A stretch of DNA of 36,047 bases from an uncultured Duncaniella sp. (GCF_910577345.1 NZ_CAJTMT010000029.1:4372-40418), one strand, 5' to 3'. Positions 21,748 to 30,565 are shown, numbered from the stretch's first letter. Notes: generated from the letters alone by a model not told the origin. Numbers and translations are program-made.

Positions 21748-24700
21748 ATGATGAAACAACCTCCTTTTTGGCTTAAAGTCTCAAATAAATATGTAATTGA
21801 AAATTTTGAGCAACTGCTTAAGTATGTTAAGGCTTATATTTATGAGAAAGAAGAAGAAAGTGAAGATGGGGATTTTGGGCAAACATATAAATACCTAAAG
21901 GCAGTTGCCGATGACTATGCCATTGAAATCCGTAAATTAAGAGTTTTTCAGACTCCACAATTTGATGTCTCCGTTGAAAAAGTAGTGAGAATTATCTGTA
22001 CAGCTATTCTTACAGGTAAAAAAATGGGTATTGATGATTTTCAATTGTTGACTGCTCTGATTAATCTGTTGATATTGAATAACAAACATATTGGAGCTGA
22101 TATTGAACGTGAATATTTTAGGATAATAAAAAATTGTATAGCTCGCCGTCCGATTAATTGTTTCATGTTTTCATGGAATGATCTTGATTGTTCTCAATTT
22201 ATGATAGGCTTGATTGAATCTAAATTGTCAAAGACTGAGTTTGTTGAGAGTTTGCCAGCTACAGTATACATATATGAGAATCGAGGATGTCTTGTGCTCA
22301 AAGATGAAATGTTGGTTTTGTCAAGCATGAATTACAATGATTATAAGATGAGGAAGATGAAGCCGGAATTCCGTACAGACTTCGGGATTGAGGTCAAATC
22401 TGAAAATCCTGTCACTGACGGTTCAATAGACAAGCTTCTTGAAGTCTATCCTTATATTTCTGGTGAATTTGATGATATGAAGCCTTCACATCTGCTTTTG
22501 CAAAAGACATATTCCGATAGTGAGACTATAATAGTCCGGATCAGGCAGAAAAGCGGTATTAAAGTAGAGGTGGAAACCATAGATCCAGAGTATATATATG
22601 AAAGAGGGAATGTGTTTTTAGACTCACAGATAGGTCTTATTCCGAAATCATATTTTCTGGAGTCTCTTAGTGTCGGGGATTATTTGCCTGTGGTCAGAAA
22701 TCAGCATGACCATCTTCCTTTCCGCATAGATTTAAGACGGGTCGGGGAATTTATTTCAGATTATGTGCAGACTTGTATTGAGAATGGTCAGGATGTGCTT
22801 GCAATGAAGTCTGAAGATATAAAAGGTGGTGCTCGTTGGATTACAGAACTTGGATTGTCAGTCAATATATTTGATGGAGATGGCGTTGAAGAAGAAGTTA
22901 GGGATGACTGGAGAGTAGCACAAGACATGGGCTTGCTTTCTATCATAAGGATTCATTCAAAGTTAATGGATTCAAAGAGTAATTGTCTTGTCAAGGGGCG
23001 TTTTATTGAGATAGCGTCTTCCTATGAAGAGGAGATAATCGATTTCATGACGATAGATCAATTCAAGCAACAGGCTTATTCGGCATTTATTGATGAGTTC
23101 AAAAAAAATATATATGCTAACCGTCCTTATAAAGAATCAACAGATGTAATTGAGCAAATGACTGACGATACGGTGCATCTACTTGGCGTATTGACATATC
23201 AGCTTGCCATGAAACAAAATAGCGGGGATTCTGCGATGCGAGTCGAAGAGCTTATAGTCGCAATGTTGGTTATGAGAATGGTGGATATTTCAGAAGAGTC
23301 AGATTTTGTCAGAGCCCAACTTGACTATCAGAAAGCGGTTATACTTTTTGCAAAAGGTGTCACGCCGACGGCTCTTCCGTGTTTGCAGCATGTTAATACA
23401 GAGTTGGACGAGATGGTAGAATGTTTAAAAATTGTAGATGTCATACGTCAGTATAAAGAATACACTGATATTAGTGCCAAACTACATACTTCGCTAATTG
23501 CAGAAAAGGATAGCAGTACGACTTACAATATTGTAAGAGAGCTCGTCAAGGCATCGAACAGTTTACTATATAAGATTGATAAATCAGAAATAAATCGTAT
23601 AAAAAAGACGATCTGTGGTCATTTGAATGTGATGGATCAATATGTTGATATTTATGATAAATCCACGAATTATGGTGTGGAAAGTGATTTTTTGGAATTT
23701 AAAGTATCATGTGTCTTGCCGCCAAATGAAATTCGGTCGTCATCGATTCTACGGGATATGGAATTTCAAAAATGGACTATTTTAAAGGCCGTTTGTGCAT
23801 TTTTGAATTCAATGAGTGGAGGAGAATTGCTTATTGGTGTGGCAGATTCAGGATTTGCCGTTGGTATACAGAATGACATAGATATTTTATTTCACGAACG
23901 AATAATTTCAGAACCGACTGCGGATAGACTACGTACCTACATAAAGCTTTTTATAGATAGAGGTTTCGTTACTTGTGATAAAAAAGTTTCAGGGACAGCT
24001 ATCACAGCAGGAAGAGTACAATGTATAATTGAACAAAATAGTGAGAACTGTGAGATTATACGTATAAGGGTTGCTCCTTATCCTTGGGACGTAGTGAAGA
24101 TTTCATATCAGGATAGACCAAGTGGTTTCCATGATGTTTACATCCGTACTTCAGGAGCATCAACACCAATGACAAATTCAGGCGTGCGAGATGTTAAGCT
24201 CCGGAAGATGAAGGCAATTGATAAGGGACATTATAAAATTGCACGTATTCTTCAAGCAATTGATGATAAGGTCGTAGTTGAGATTAGTAATTATAGTGGT
24301 GCTGATGGAATTAGTAAGAGACGACTTGAGCCATATAAGATTTTTAACAACAAGGCTTTTTTGGCTTATGATATAGTTAAGCGAGATATGCGCATGTTTA
24401 AGTTTTCAAGGTTTAGAGGTGCGGACCTTAAATTAACTTCTGAAAAATGGAAGTATCAGAAAAGGCATATAAATCGGAATCTCGATATTTTCGGTATGAT
24501 TGAGACAGAGGATTTTCAAAAGACAAATTTAAAATTAAAACTGACAGATTATGCTAGGAATTTATTGATTGAAGAATGTGAATGTGAGTACTCTGAAGAT
24601 AATATAGTGTTAAGGATGATTTCAAATAATAATGAACCCGATAATTATCATTATCCTTGGGTTCTTGATGTCGAGGTTAACAGTTTTGTTGGAATTGGAC

Positions 24701-24792
24701 GTTTTGTACTCGGTCTACCGGGCCATATTAAGATAACAGATAGTGAGGAGTTTATTGAGTATCTGAAATCTCAAATAAAATCTTTATGTTAA
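21748..24792 (+). CDS. Large AlbA_2 (Schlafen-like) - WYL - WCX fusion protein of unknown function
   Basis: This protein has 1014 residues. Residues 1-640 are mostly unrecognised: helical segments and a beta-rich part around 255-335 that might be an OB/S1-like fold (weak). From 645 an AlbA_2/Schlafen-type domain begins with ESDFLEFK and continues KAVCAFLNS (680-688), GGELLIGVADSG (691-702), then IRIRVAPYPW and DVYIRTSGAS to about 812. A WYL domain follows at about 828-893: YKIARILQAIDD, KRRLEPYKIFNNKAFLAYD (AFL in place of WYL), RDMRMFKFSRFRG. Residues 935-1008 look like the WCX extension that ends WYL regulators (VLGLPGHIKITDSEEFIEYL). The gene is visibly richer in A/T than its neighbours and stands alone between pepT and an ABC-F gene, which suggests acquisition. 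WYL domains sense nucleic-acid or nucleotide ligands and many control phage-defence loci. A defence role is inference. Confidence 0.8.
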   Translation: MMKQPPFWLKVSNKYVIENFEQLLKYVKAYIYEKEEESEDGDFGQTYKYLKAVADDYAIEIRKLRVFQTPQFDVSVEKVVRIICTAILTGKKMGIDDFQLLTALINLLILNNKHIGADIEREYFRIIKNCIARRPINCFMFSWNDLDCSQFMIGLIESKLSKTEFVESLPATVYIYENRGCLVLKDEMLVLSSMNYNDYKMRKMKPEFRTDFGIEVKSENPVTDGSIDKLLEVYPYISGEFDDMKPSHLLLQKTYSDSETIIVRIRQKSGIKVEVETIDPEYIYERGNVFLDSQIGLIPKSYFLESLSVGDYLPVVRNQHDHLPFRIDLRRVGEFISDYVQTCIENGQDVLAMKSEDIKGGARWITELGLSVNIFDGDGVEEEVRDDWRVAQDMGLLSIIRIHSKLMDSKSNCLVKGRFIEIASSYEEEIIDFMTIDQFKQQAYSAFIDEFKKNIYANRPYKESTDVIEQMTDDTVHLLGVLTYQLAMKQNSGDSAMRVEELIVAMLVMRMVDISEESDFVRAQLDYQKAVILFAKGVTPTALPCLQHVNTELDEMVECLKIVDVIRQYKEYTDISAKLHTSLIAEKDSSTTYNIVRELVKASNSLLYKIDKSEINRIKKTICGHLNVMDQYVDIYDKSTNYGVESDFLEFKVSCVLPPNEIRSSSILRDMEFQKWTILKAVCAFLNSMSGGELLIGVADSGFAVGIQNDIDILFHERIISEPTADRLRTYIKLFIDRGFVTCDKKVSGTAITAGRVQCIIEQNSENCEIIRIRVAPYPWDVVKISYQDRPSGFHDVYIRTSGASTPMTNSGVRDVKLRKMKAIDKGHYKIARILQAIDDKVVVEISNYSGADGISKRRLEPYKIFNNKAFLAYDIVKRDMRMFKFSRFRGADLKLTSEKWKYQKRHINRNLDIFGMIETEDFQKTNLKLKLTDYARNLLIEECECEYSEDNIVLRMISNNNEPDNYHYPWVLDVEVNSFVGIGRFVLGLPGHIKITDSEEFIEYLKSQIKSLC

Positions 24793-24879
24793 TATGTTTT
24801 TGAATTTAATAAAGAGCTTGGAATAGCGATTACTGAGTATAAAAATAATATATAAATTCAATATCTGCCGGATATTTAG

Positions 24880-24887
24880 TAGCTTTG
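24880..24887 (+). promoter_or_regulatory. -7 box TAGCTTTG for the ABC-F gene
   Basis: TAGCTTTG matches TAnnTTTG and is followed by GCAG, a common context in Bacteroidales promoters. The start would be near 24894, leaving a leader of about 19 bases before the ATG at 24913. Confidence 0.5.
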
Positions 24888-24912
24888 CAGTAAATTTCGG
24901 CAATTTAATATT

Positions 24913-26535
24913 ATGGTATCAGTAGATGCGCTCACCGTTGAGTTCGGTGGCACCACCTTGTTCAAAGATATATCGTTCGTCATCAACCCCAAGGACCGTA
25001 TTGCCCTCATGGGCAAGAACGGAGCCGGCAAGAGCACACTGCTCAAGATTCTGGCCGGAGTCCGGCAGCCGACGAGAGGAACCGTGTCGGCTCCGAAGGA
25101 CTGCACAATCTGCTATCTTCCACAGCACTTGATGACTGAAGATGGGCGGACTGTATTCGAGGAGGCCTCACAGGCATTTTCCCACCTGCGCGAGATGGAA
25201 GCGGAGATTGAAGCCATGAATGAGGAGCTTGCCACACGTACGGACTACGAAAGCGATTCCTACATGGCGTTGATTGAAAAGGTGGCAACTGCGAGTGAGA
25301 AGTTCTATGCGATTGACATGACCCACTTTGAGGAGGATGTCGAGAAGGCGCTGCTTGGTCTCGGTTTCAAGCGCGGTGATTTCGACCGTCCGACCTCGGA
25401 ATTCTCCGGCGGTTGGCGCATGAGAATCGAGCTTGCAAAACTGTTGTTGCGCAAGCCGGATGTGCTTCTGCTCGACGAGCCTACGAACCATCTTGACATT
25501 GAGTCTATCGGTTGGCTTGAAGACTTCATCATCAACAGTCCGATGGCCGTTGTGGTTATAAGCCATGACCGCCGCTTCATTGACAATATCACCACCCGTA
25601 CGATCGAGGTCACTCTCGGACGCATATATGACTATAAGGCTACCTATAGTCACTACCTCGAACTGCGCAAGGAGCGCCGTCAGCAACAGCAGAAACAATA
25701 TGACGATCAGCAGAAGCAGATTGCCGAGGCGCGCGAGTTCATAGAGCGTTTCAAAGGCACTTATTCAAAGACATATCAGGTCCAGAGCAAGGTGAAGTGG
25801 CTTGAGAAACTGGAGATTGTCGAGGTTGACGAGGAGGACACTTCGGCATTGCGCCTTAAGTTTCCGCCGTGTCCGCGAAGCGGCAACTATCCGGTGATAG
25901 CCGAGAGAGTGGGGAAGAGCTACGACGGTGTTCCTGTTTTTTCAGGAGCATCATTTACGATCGAGCGTGGCGACAAGGTCGCTTTTGCAGGCAGGAATGG
26001 CGAGGGTAAGTCCACGATGGTCAAGGCGATAATGAAGGAGATTGCACACGACGGCGTCCTGACGCTCGGCCATAACGTGAAAATCGGATATTTTGCCCAG
26101 AACAGTGCCTCGCTTCTTGATGAGGAACTGACAGTTTTCCAGACAATTGATGATATTGCTGTCGGTGATATAAGGCTGAAGATACGCGACCTCCTCGGAG
26201 CATTCATGTTTGGCGGAGAGGAGAATCAGAAGAAAGTCAAGGTGCTGTCAGGAGGTGAACGTGTGCGCTTGTGTATGGTGAAACTTCTGCTCGAACCTGT
26301 CAATCTCCTCATCCTTGACGAGCCGACAAATCACCTCGACCTGAAGACAAAGGATATTTTGAAACAGGCTTTGCGCGATTTCGACGGTACGATTATTGTG
26401 GTCAGCCATGACCGTGACTTCCTTGACGGACTTGTGACGAAGGTCTACGAGTTTGCCGACGGCCGTGTCCGCGAACACCTTGGCGACATCAACTACTTCC
26501 TCGAAAAGAAAAAGGCCGAGCAACAGGCGAATTGA
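24913..26535 (+). CDS. ABC-F family ATPase (ribosome-associated type)
   Basis: This 540-residue protein has two ABC ATPase domains and no membrane segments, which defines ABC-F. The first domain has Walker A GKNGAGKST at 34-42, signature SGGW and LLLDEPTNHLD; the second has GRNGEGKST, LSGGERVRL and LLILDEPTNHLD. The linker between them is rich in Arg, Gln and Lys (RKERRQQQQKQ onward), the part that reaches into the ribosomal E/P site in EttA-type proteins. Members act in translation or protect ribosomes from antibiotics; nothing here singles out resistance, and most Bacteroidales carry such housekeeping copies. Its codon use looks like the chromosomal background, unlike the gene before it. 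Confidence 0.9.
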   Translation: MVSVDALTVEFGGTTLFKDISFVINPKDRIALMGKNGAGKSTLLKILAGVRQPTRGTVSAPKDCTICYLPQHLMTEDGRTVFEEASQAFSHLREMEAEIEAMNEELATRTDYESDSYMALIEKVATASEKFYAIDMTHFEEDVEKALLGLGFKRGDFDRPTSEFSGGWRMRIELAKLLLRKPDVLLLDEPTNHLDIESIGWLEDFIINSPMAVVVISHDRRFIDNITTRTIEVTLGRIYDYKATYSHYLELRKERRQQQQKQYDDQQKQIAEAREFIERFKGTYSKTYQVQSKVKWLEKLEIVEVDEEDTSALRLKFPPCPRSGNYPVIAERVGKSYDGVPVFSGASFTIERGDKVAFAGRNGEGKSTMVKAIMKEIAHDGVLTLGHNVKIGYFAQNSASLLDEELTVFQTIDDIAVGDIRLKIRDLLGAFMFGGEENQKKVKVLSGGERVRLCMVKLLLEPVNLLILDEPTNHLDLKTKDILKQALRDFDGTIIVVSHDRDFLDGLVTKVYEFADGRVREHLGDINYFLEKKKAEQQAN

Positions 26536-26538
26536 ATA

Positions 26539-26569
26539 AATATTTAGAATCCTCATATTCTAAAATATT
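26539..26569. terminator. A/T-rich hairpin after the ABC-F gene
   Basis: AATATTTAGAAT pairs with ATTCTAAAATATT around a CCTCAT loop, starting three bases after the stop codon. There is no T-run, so its strength as a terminator is doubtful. Confidence 0.4.
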
Positions 26570-26641
26570 AGGATAAACTTAAATAATTATTATTAAGTGT
26601 TGCCAATTTGGAGAAAATAAGATATAAAATGTGAAATTTTG

Positions 26642-26672
26642 TTGGATTGTATTGCTAATATAATTAAATTTG
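26642..26672 (+). promoter_or_regulatory. Promoter of the lipoprotein gene
   Basis: TTG at 26642-26644 lies 20 bases before TAAATTTG at 26665-26672, a full Bacteroidetes -33/-7 pair. A start near 26679 would leave a leader of about 309 bases before the ATG at 26988. Confidence 0.55.
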
Positions 26673-26679
26673 CAATAGG

Positions 26680-26987
26680 GATCTGTTAGTTCTCTACACT
26701 TGACATTTTACCGTTATGATGATGTGAGCTTTGACATAAATTTTTATAGATAGAAAACTCAACAAATCTATATTGGTTTATACAAGATGTTCCATGGGAT
26801 ATGTTTTCATAATCCCTTCCTGCTTAAAAATATATTTGAAACATACTTTTCATCAATCATTCACAAATGATTGGGAATCTGGGATACAACTAACATTTAT
26901 CAAATTACCGATAATATACTGTTTCTTTATAGAAGAGAAAACAGTATTTTAATCGGATAAAATACAAACTCAACTCTTCTTATTCCC
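26680..26987 (+). promoter_or_regulatory. Long structured leader of the lipoprotein gene
   Basis: No ORF is supported in this ~300-base A/T-rich stretch. It holds three small hairpins: GGGATATG/CATAATCCC at 26796-26815, AATCATT/AATGATT at 26855-26872, and the longest at 26914-26947 (ATACTGTTTCTT / AAGAGAAAACAGTAT), whose right arm is followed by TTTTAAT and so resembles an attenuator. No known riboswitch pattern was recognised. Confidence 0.4.
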
Positions 26988-28643
26988 ATGAGAATCAAAA
27001 CACCTTTAGCTACGGCATTGTTGGCTTTTATCATCACATCATGCAATCAACAGGAAGTCATGCCGGAACCGAGCCCTATTGGGCTGACATTCAATGTGGC
27101 AGCCGACCCGATATCAAGAGCCACGACAAATGTGGCCGACCAGGATCCGATAAGAGCCTTCATGTATGTCAGTGATATTACGACAGGGAAAGTAGTCACA
27201 TTGGCACAACAATCTGCTCTTGAAAACGGTCTGTTTCAATTCTCAATCGAACTTGACAGAAACCATAAGTATACGGTTGCGTTTTGGGCGGATGCCGGTG
27301 ATTATAACATTGATTCGGCTGAAGGTCTGAAAAATATACGCTATACCAACTCTTCGACCCAGGCACCAAAGATTGCCTATACGGCTAAACTGGAAAATTT
27401 CACACCTACAGAAAGCGTAAGGAGCGTGACTCTCCAACATGCGGTTGGCAAGCTTGTTGTCCGCGAGACAAGCAATCTGAATACGGGTGATAAAGTCACT
27501 GTATCATTCACCCGCACCAACTATCGCTACTCAGCGGTAGAAGACCGATACACTGATGACAATTCAACTACCCCCATAAGCCATACATTGACGGTTGACA
27601 ACTCGACGAATACGGGAGATATAATCACTCTGTACATGCTCGCTCCCAATACGCCCAACGAACCTGTCATGATTGTAAACGATTTTAAACTCTCGTATCT
27701 TCCTGTCAATGAATCTACAAGTCATTCCAAGTCTATTTCACTCGTGCCGTTCCAAGCCAATCACCGGACATTGATTGCCGGAAATTTCATGAGTCTTGCG
27801 AAAGTCAATCAGGCGTTCTCCGTAGGTCTTGATACTAATTGGAATAGTCTCACGCCTGAAGGTGACGAAAATAAATCAGAAAACGGAACCGAACAGGATC
27901 CCACACCGGGCACAAATCCGGAGATTACACTGACAAATACACAACGCTTGACGGAAGCAATGCTCAATGAAACGGTCGGTAGCGGAAACGCGCTTAAAAT
28001 CAACGGCCCGATGAAAGATGCCGATTTCGATGTATTGAGAGAATGGTTGTCAACAGGACAAGGAGCATCGAAGAGGCTCGCGCTTGATCTCGGAAGTGCA
28101 TCTTTCACATCCATGCCGGAATCAGCCTTCTCCACTGACGGCCTTGATATATTTGAGGAGACAGCAGTAAATCCCACCACCGGCCTTGCCTCTATTGTCC
28201 TCCCGTCGGGATTGACAGCCATATCCGCAGGTGCATTTCTTGATTGTGTCAATCTCCATACCGTCACCATACCGTCAACTGTCACAACAATTGAAGAGCT
28301 TGCATTTTACCGTAGCGGCATCACGAAACTCGATGCACCGTCCGTCACTGTTGTCAATGGCGATGCATGTGGGGAGTGCGAGAATCTGACGACTGTTGTC
28401 CTCGGTAATATCACGAAAATCGCCACTAACGCATTCCGCAAAAGCCAGAATATAACGACAATGGACCTCACCAGATGCACAGCCATGCCGACAGGGAATT
28501 ATGCACCATTTGGCAACCAAGCATACGCACCCACCAATATGACAGTCTATGTAGCTACAGCCACCATAATGGAAGCGTTCAAGAACAATCCGATGTGGAA
28601 TATCTATGATTTCAATTGGGTGGTCGGGACACCGTCACTGTGA
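26988..28643 (+). CDS. Surface lipoprotein: fimbrillin-like domain plus BspA-type leucine-rich repeats
   Basis: This 551-residue protein begins with a lipoprotein signal peptide whose lipobox ends IITSC, lipid-bearing Cys19. Residues ~25-270 form a beta-rich region of the kind seen in Bacteroidales fimbrillin/Mfa-like proteins (GLTFNVAADPISRA, ELDRNHKYTVAFWADAG, LQHAVGKLVV). A Pro/Glu/Asn-rich linker lies near 285-312. BspA-type leucine-rich repeats fill about 400-505, with LPSGLTAISAGAFLDCVNL, the IPSTVTTIEELAFYRS unit and a third ITKIATNAFRKS unit. BspA repeats often mediate binding to host proteins or other microbes. It is probably exposed on the outer membrane. No fimbrial assembly genes are adjacent. 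The ligand is unknown. Confidence 0.85.
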   Translation: MRIKTPLATALLAFIITSCNQQEVMPEPSPIGLTFNVAADPISRATTNVADQDPIRAFMYVSDITTGKVVTLAQQSALENGLFQFSIELDRNHKYTVAFWADAGDYNIDSAEGLKNIRYTNSSTQAPKIAYTAKLENFTPTESVRSVTLQHAVGKLVVRETSNLNTGDKVTVSFTRTNYRYSAVEDRYTDDNSTTPISHTLTVDNSTNTGDIITLYMLAPNTPNEPVMIVNDFKLSYLPVNESTSHSKSISLVPFQANHRTLIAGNFMSLAKVNQAFSVGLDTNWNSLTPEGDENKSENGTEQDPTPGTNPEITLTNTQRLTEAMLNETVGSGNALKINGPMKDADFDVLREWLSTGQGASKRLALDLGSASFTSMPESAFSTDGLDIFEETAVNPTTGLASIVLPSGLTAISAGAFLDCVNLHTVTIPSTVTTIEELAFYRSGITKLDAPSVTVVNGDACGECENLTTVVLGNITKIATNAFRKSQNITTMDLTRCTAMPTGNYAPFGNQAYAPTNMTVYVATATIMEAFKNNPMWNIYDFNWVVGTPSL

Positions 28644-28717
28644 CACGGTGCATTCTGTTCAATCATAATCCTGTACGGGAATTCGATAAAAGAATACTTA
28701 CACATAAACATAAGATA

Positions 28718-28750
28718 GTCGGCCATCTAATTTGAAGTTAAATGGCCGAC
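28718..28750. terminator. Hairpin after the lipoprotein gene
   Basis: GTCGGCCATCTAA (28718-28730) and TTAAATGGCCGAC (28738-28750) form a 13-bp stem with one mismatch and a 7-nt loop, 75 bases after the stop. The following CATTTGTTC is a weak T-tract. It probably ends the transcript and also lies at the edge of the fragment-rich region. Confidence 0.6.
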
Positions 28751-28757
28751 CATTTGT

Positions 28758-28985
28758 TCATGATTCAGACTTCTTTATGACCCATGTGGCGTTATTCTTT
28801 GCTCCAATACGAGAGAGGATTGCTATCTCTTTGAGGGAGGTGATGGCGTGATCAACTATTCGGTTGCTCAATCCGATTTTAGTTGCAATGACTGCGATTG
28901 AGATTGGCATCTCCTTCAAGGAAAGGTGTACGGTTAATGACAATGGTGTTTCCAAAACGTCATTTTGGCGTTTAGCATTATCTAA
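28758..28985 (-). pseudogene. Remnant: C-terminal winged-helix tail of a regulator
   Basis: The minus strand encodes about 65-75 residues with a helix-turn-helix-like pattern (ISIAVIATKIGLSNRIVDHAITSLKE) and the ending LSRIGAKNNATWVI. This closely resembles the winged-helix tail of AlbA_2-type ATP-binding regulators and Fic proteins (typically ...RIGSxKxGxWxI). An in-frame stop lies just upstream and the rest of such a protein is absent. I call it the leftover 3' end of a lost gene. A genuine small protein is possible but less likely. Confidence 0.5.
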
Positions 28986-29146
28986 AACGTCAGGCTGACT
29001 TATAGAGCCCCTGTTGAGTTCCAGCTATCAAGATTGTGGTTATGCGCTTTCATATGATATTGATTATTCTTCAGCAAATTAATAGAATTCTCAGAAGATA
29101 ACATGAAGAAACACTAAAACCGCAACCATTGATTCCTCAATTATTA

Positions 29147-29797
29147 TTAACTTTGCAACTTCGGATAATGTGGGTTATCAGTTATAATCAGGGCCCTGGC
29201 ATTGATGCGCCGAAGCATATCGGCAGCAGGCTCATCCGACGGGGCTTGCGGAGCGAGTTTGCCTTGCATAGCCAGTTCTATGATTTTGGACTTTATTGTA
29301 GGGATGCACTCTTTTAGTGATATTGTATTTTTCTCTAACAATGTAATGCGCTCAAACCAGCTTTCAACTGCTTTAATAATTCTTGTTTGTTATTGAATCG
29401 GAGGAATAGGTATGGGCACTTCCTCAATCTTAGCTACTGATAGCCTCGGCTGGGCGGTAGCCGTTGCATATTGATTCAGATTGAGAAATTTAAGAAAATA
29501 TCGCCATAACAACGGCTCAGTATTAGCAAAATAATCAGCTACTAGAGCATGTTCAGTAGCATAGAACTTGCCATATTGATATTTCCGCATAAAGCTCCCT
29601 GCCTGCCAACGGGGTATAACCCTTCATGATTATATTTTGGTAAATATCCCCGTATGCCATTATCACCATAACATGGATATAGTGATTCATCTAAACACTC
29701 TTTAAGTTCAAATGCTTGTATATTTTTACCAGCTTGCAGTGAGAATATTTCGCCAAGTGTAGTCCATTCCAAGAGTTCTGGATTTCAAACTTCTGAT
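29147..29797 (-). pseudogene. hsdS: Broken half of a type I restriction specificity subunit
   Basis: Read on the minus strand, the segment encodes the start of a target recognition domain (EWTTLGEIFSLQAGKN, YPCYGDNGIRGYLP, GRQGALCGNINMA). A frameshift near 29585 moves the frame to FYATEHALVADYF and on to RLSVAKIEEVPIPIPPIQ; then comes a TAA at 29390 and, in the same frame, the conserved helix and linker (IKSKIIELAMQGKLAPQ, DEPAADMLRRINARA). It ends at HYPKL, where the second recognition domain would begin. So it is half an HsdS with one frameshift and one nonsense codon. It is in opposite orientation to the intact operon. Confidence 0.8.
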
Positions 29798-29849
29798 AAT
29801 GGGATATATGTAATTTAAATCTCTATGCTAATTTAGTGGAAGCATGGGG

Positions 29850-30075
29850 ATTAAGGTTATCCAGTCGGGGTGTAGATGCGTTTCAGGCGCGTAAAGATGT
29901 GGGTGTGGCGGAGGGATTCGCGGTAGGCGATGTCCTGTTGCTATTGGCCAGTTTGCCAGTCGCGGTATTGTTTGGGGAAATTCTCGCGGTAGAATTGTCC
30001 GAAGGCGATAGTTTCTGCATTGTCGTTATACCGGTGGTAGAGCTACACGATGCGTTGTATATTAGAGGTGCTTAA
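29850..30075 (-). pseudogene. Unknown protein remnant with two in-frame stops
   Basis: The minus strand reads RYNDNAETIAFGQFYREN, then FPKQYRDWQTGQ, a stop (TAG), then QQDIAYRESLRHTHIFTRL and KRIYTPTG before a TAA; another TAG precedes this stretch. The amino-acid composition is protein-like and the frame is constant, so this looks like a decayed gene. I do not recognise the family. The plus-strand ORF over the same bases is a shadow. Confidence 0.5.
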
Positions 30076-30156
30076 GCGGACTCAATCATCGACGAAGTCG
30101 CTTTGCAGCGATAATAATGATAAAACTGCAAAGAACGGAGACCTCGATGTTACTAA

Positions 30157-30474
30157 GTGAATGTTGAGGTTATTCGGTTGTTTGAGAACGTTATCGTCCG
30201 CGCATTCTGCATAATAGAGCGGATATTGCTGAAAGCGGCATATTGGGATGAGTTCCGCGATGTTGATATAAATGAGCGTCAGCGCAAGGTAATCAACCGT
30301 CTTTGGGATGGCTTTGAGGGAAAACTGACATCTTCAAAATGGGCGAAGTTATGCAGTTGCTCGCAGGACACAGCGTTACGCGACATCAACGACCTTATAG
30401 CCAAAGGTATGCTCCGCAATAGCGGCGAGGGTGGACGCAGCGCCAACTACCTCCTGCCGGAATAATCATTTGTC
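30157..30474 (+). pseudogene. Remnant: C-terminal region of a Fic-family protein
   Basis: About 102 residues encode the helical and winged-helix tail of Fic/DOC proteins of the DUF4172 type: LLKAAYWDEF, NERQRKVINRLWDGFEGKL, SSKWAKLCSCSQDTALRDIN and GGRSANYLL. The catalytic HxFxxGNGR motif and the whole Fic core are missing; upstream is non-homologous sequence with stops. GTG at 30157 is the first possible start and has no ribosome binding site. Fic proteins AMPylate targets; this fragment cannot. Confidence 0.75.
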
Positions 30475-30540
30475 TTTGAGGCTTTGATTTATGTAATATT
30501 ATATTATTTACGATTTACCTGATGAGAACCCCTCCGTTTG

Positions 30541-30565
30541 AACTTGTGCAAAAAATGCACAAGTT
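30541..30565. promoter_or_regulatory. Perfect 10-bp palindrome with A5 spacer
   Basis: AACTTGTGCA and TGCACAAGTT are exact reverse complements separated by five A's. It lies about 200 bases before the hsdR promoter box. The shape fits an operator for a dimeric regulator or a recombinase/integration site; no cognate protein is encoded nearby in the window. Confidence 0.5.

Noticed and set aside
24913..26535. Antibiotic-resistance ABC-F gene
   Set aside because: Nothing in the linker or context distinguishes it from the housekeeping ABC-F proteins of Bacteroidales.
28718..28750. Arm of a phase-variable invertible promoter
   Set aside because: The two arms are only seven bases apart and no second distant copy was seen, so a terminator hairpin explains it better.
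29836..30075. 79-residue plus-strand open frame
   Set aside because: The minus strand has protein-like text (FGQFYREN, YRESLRHT) interrupted by stops; the plus frame is a valine-leucine-rich shadow.
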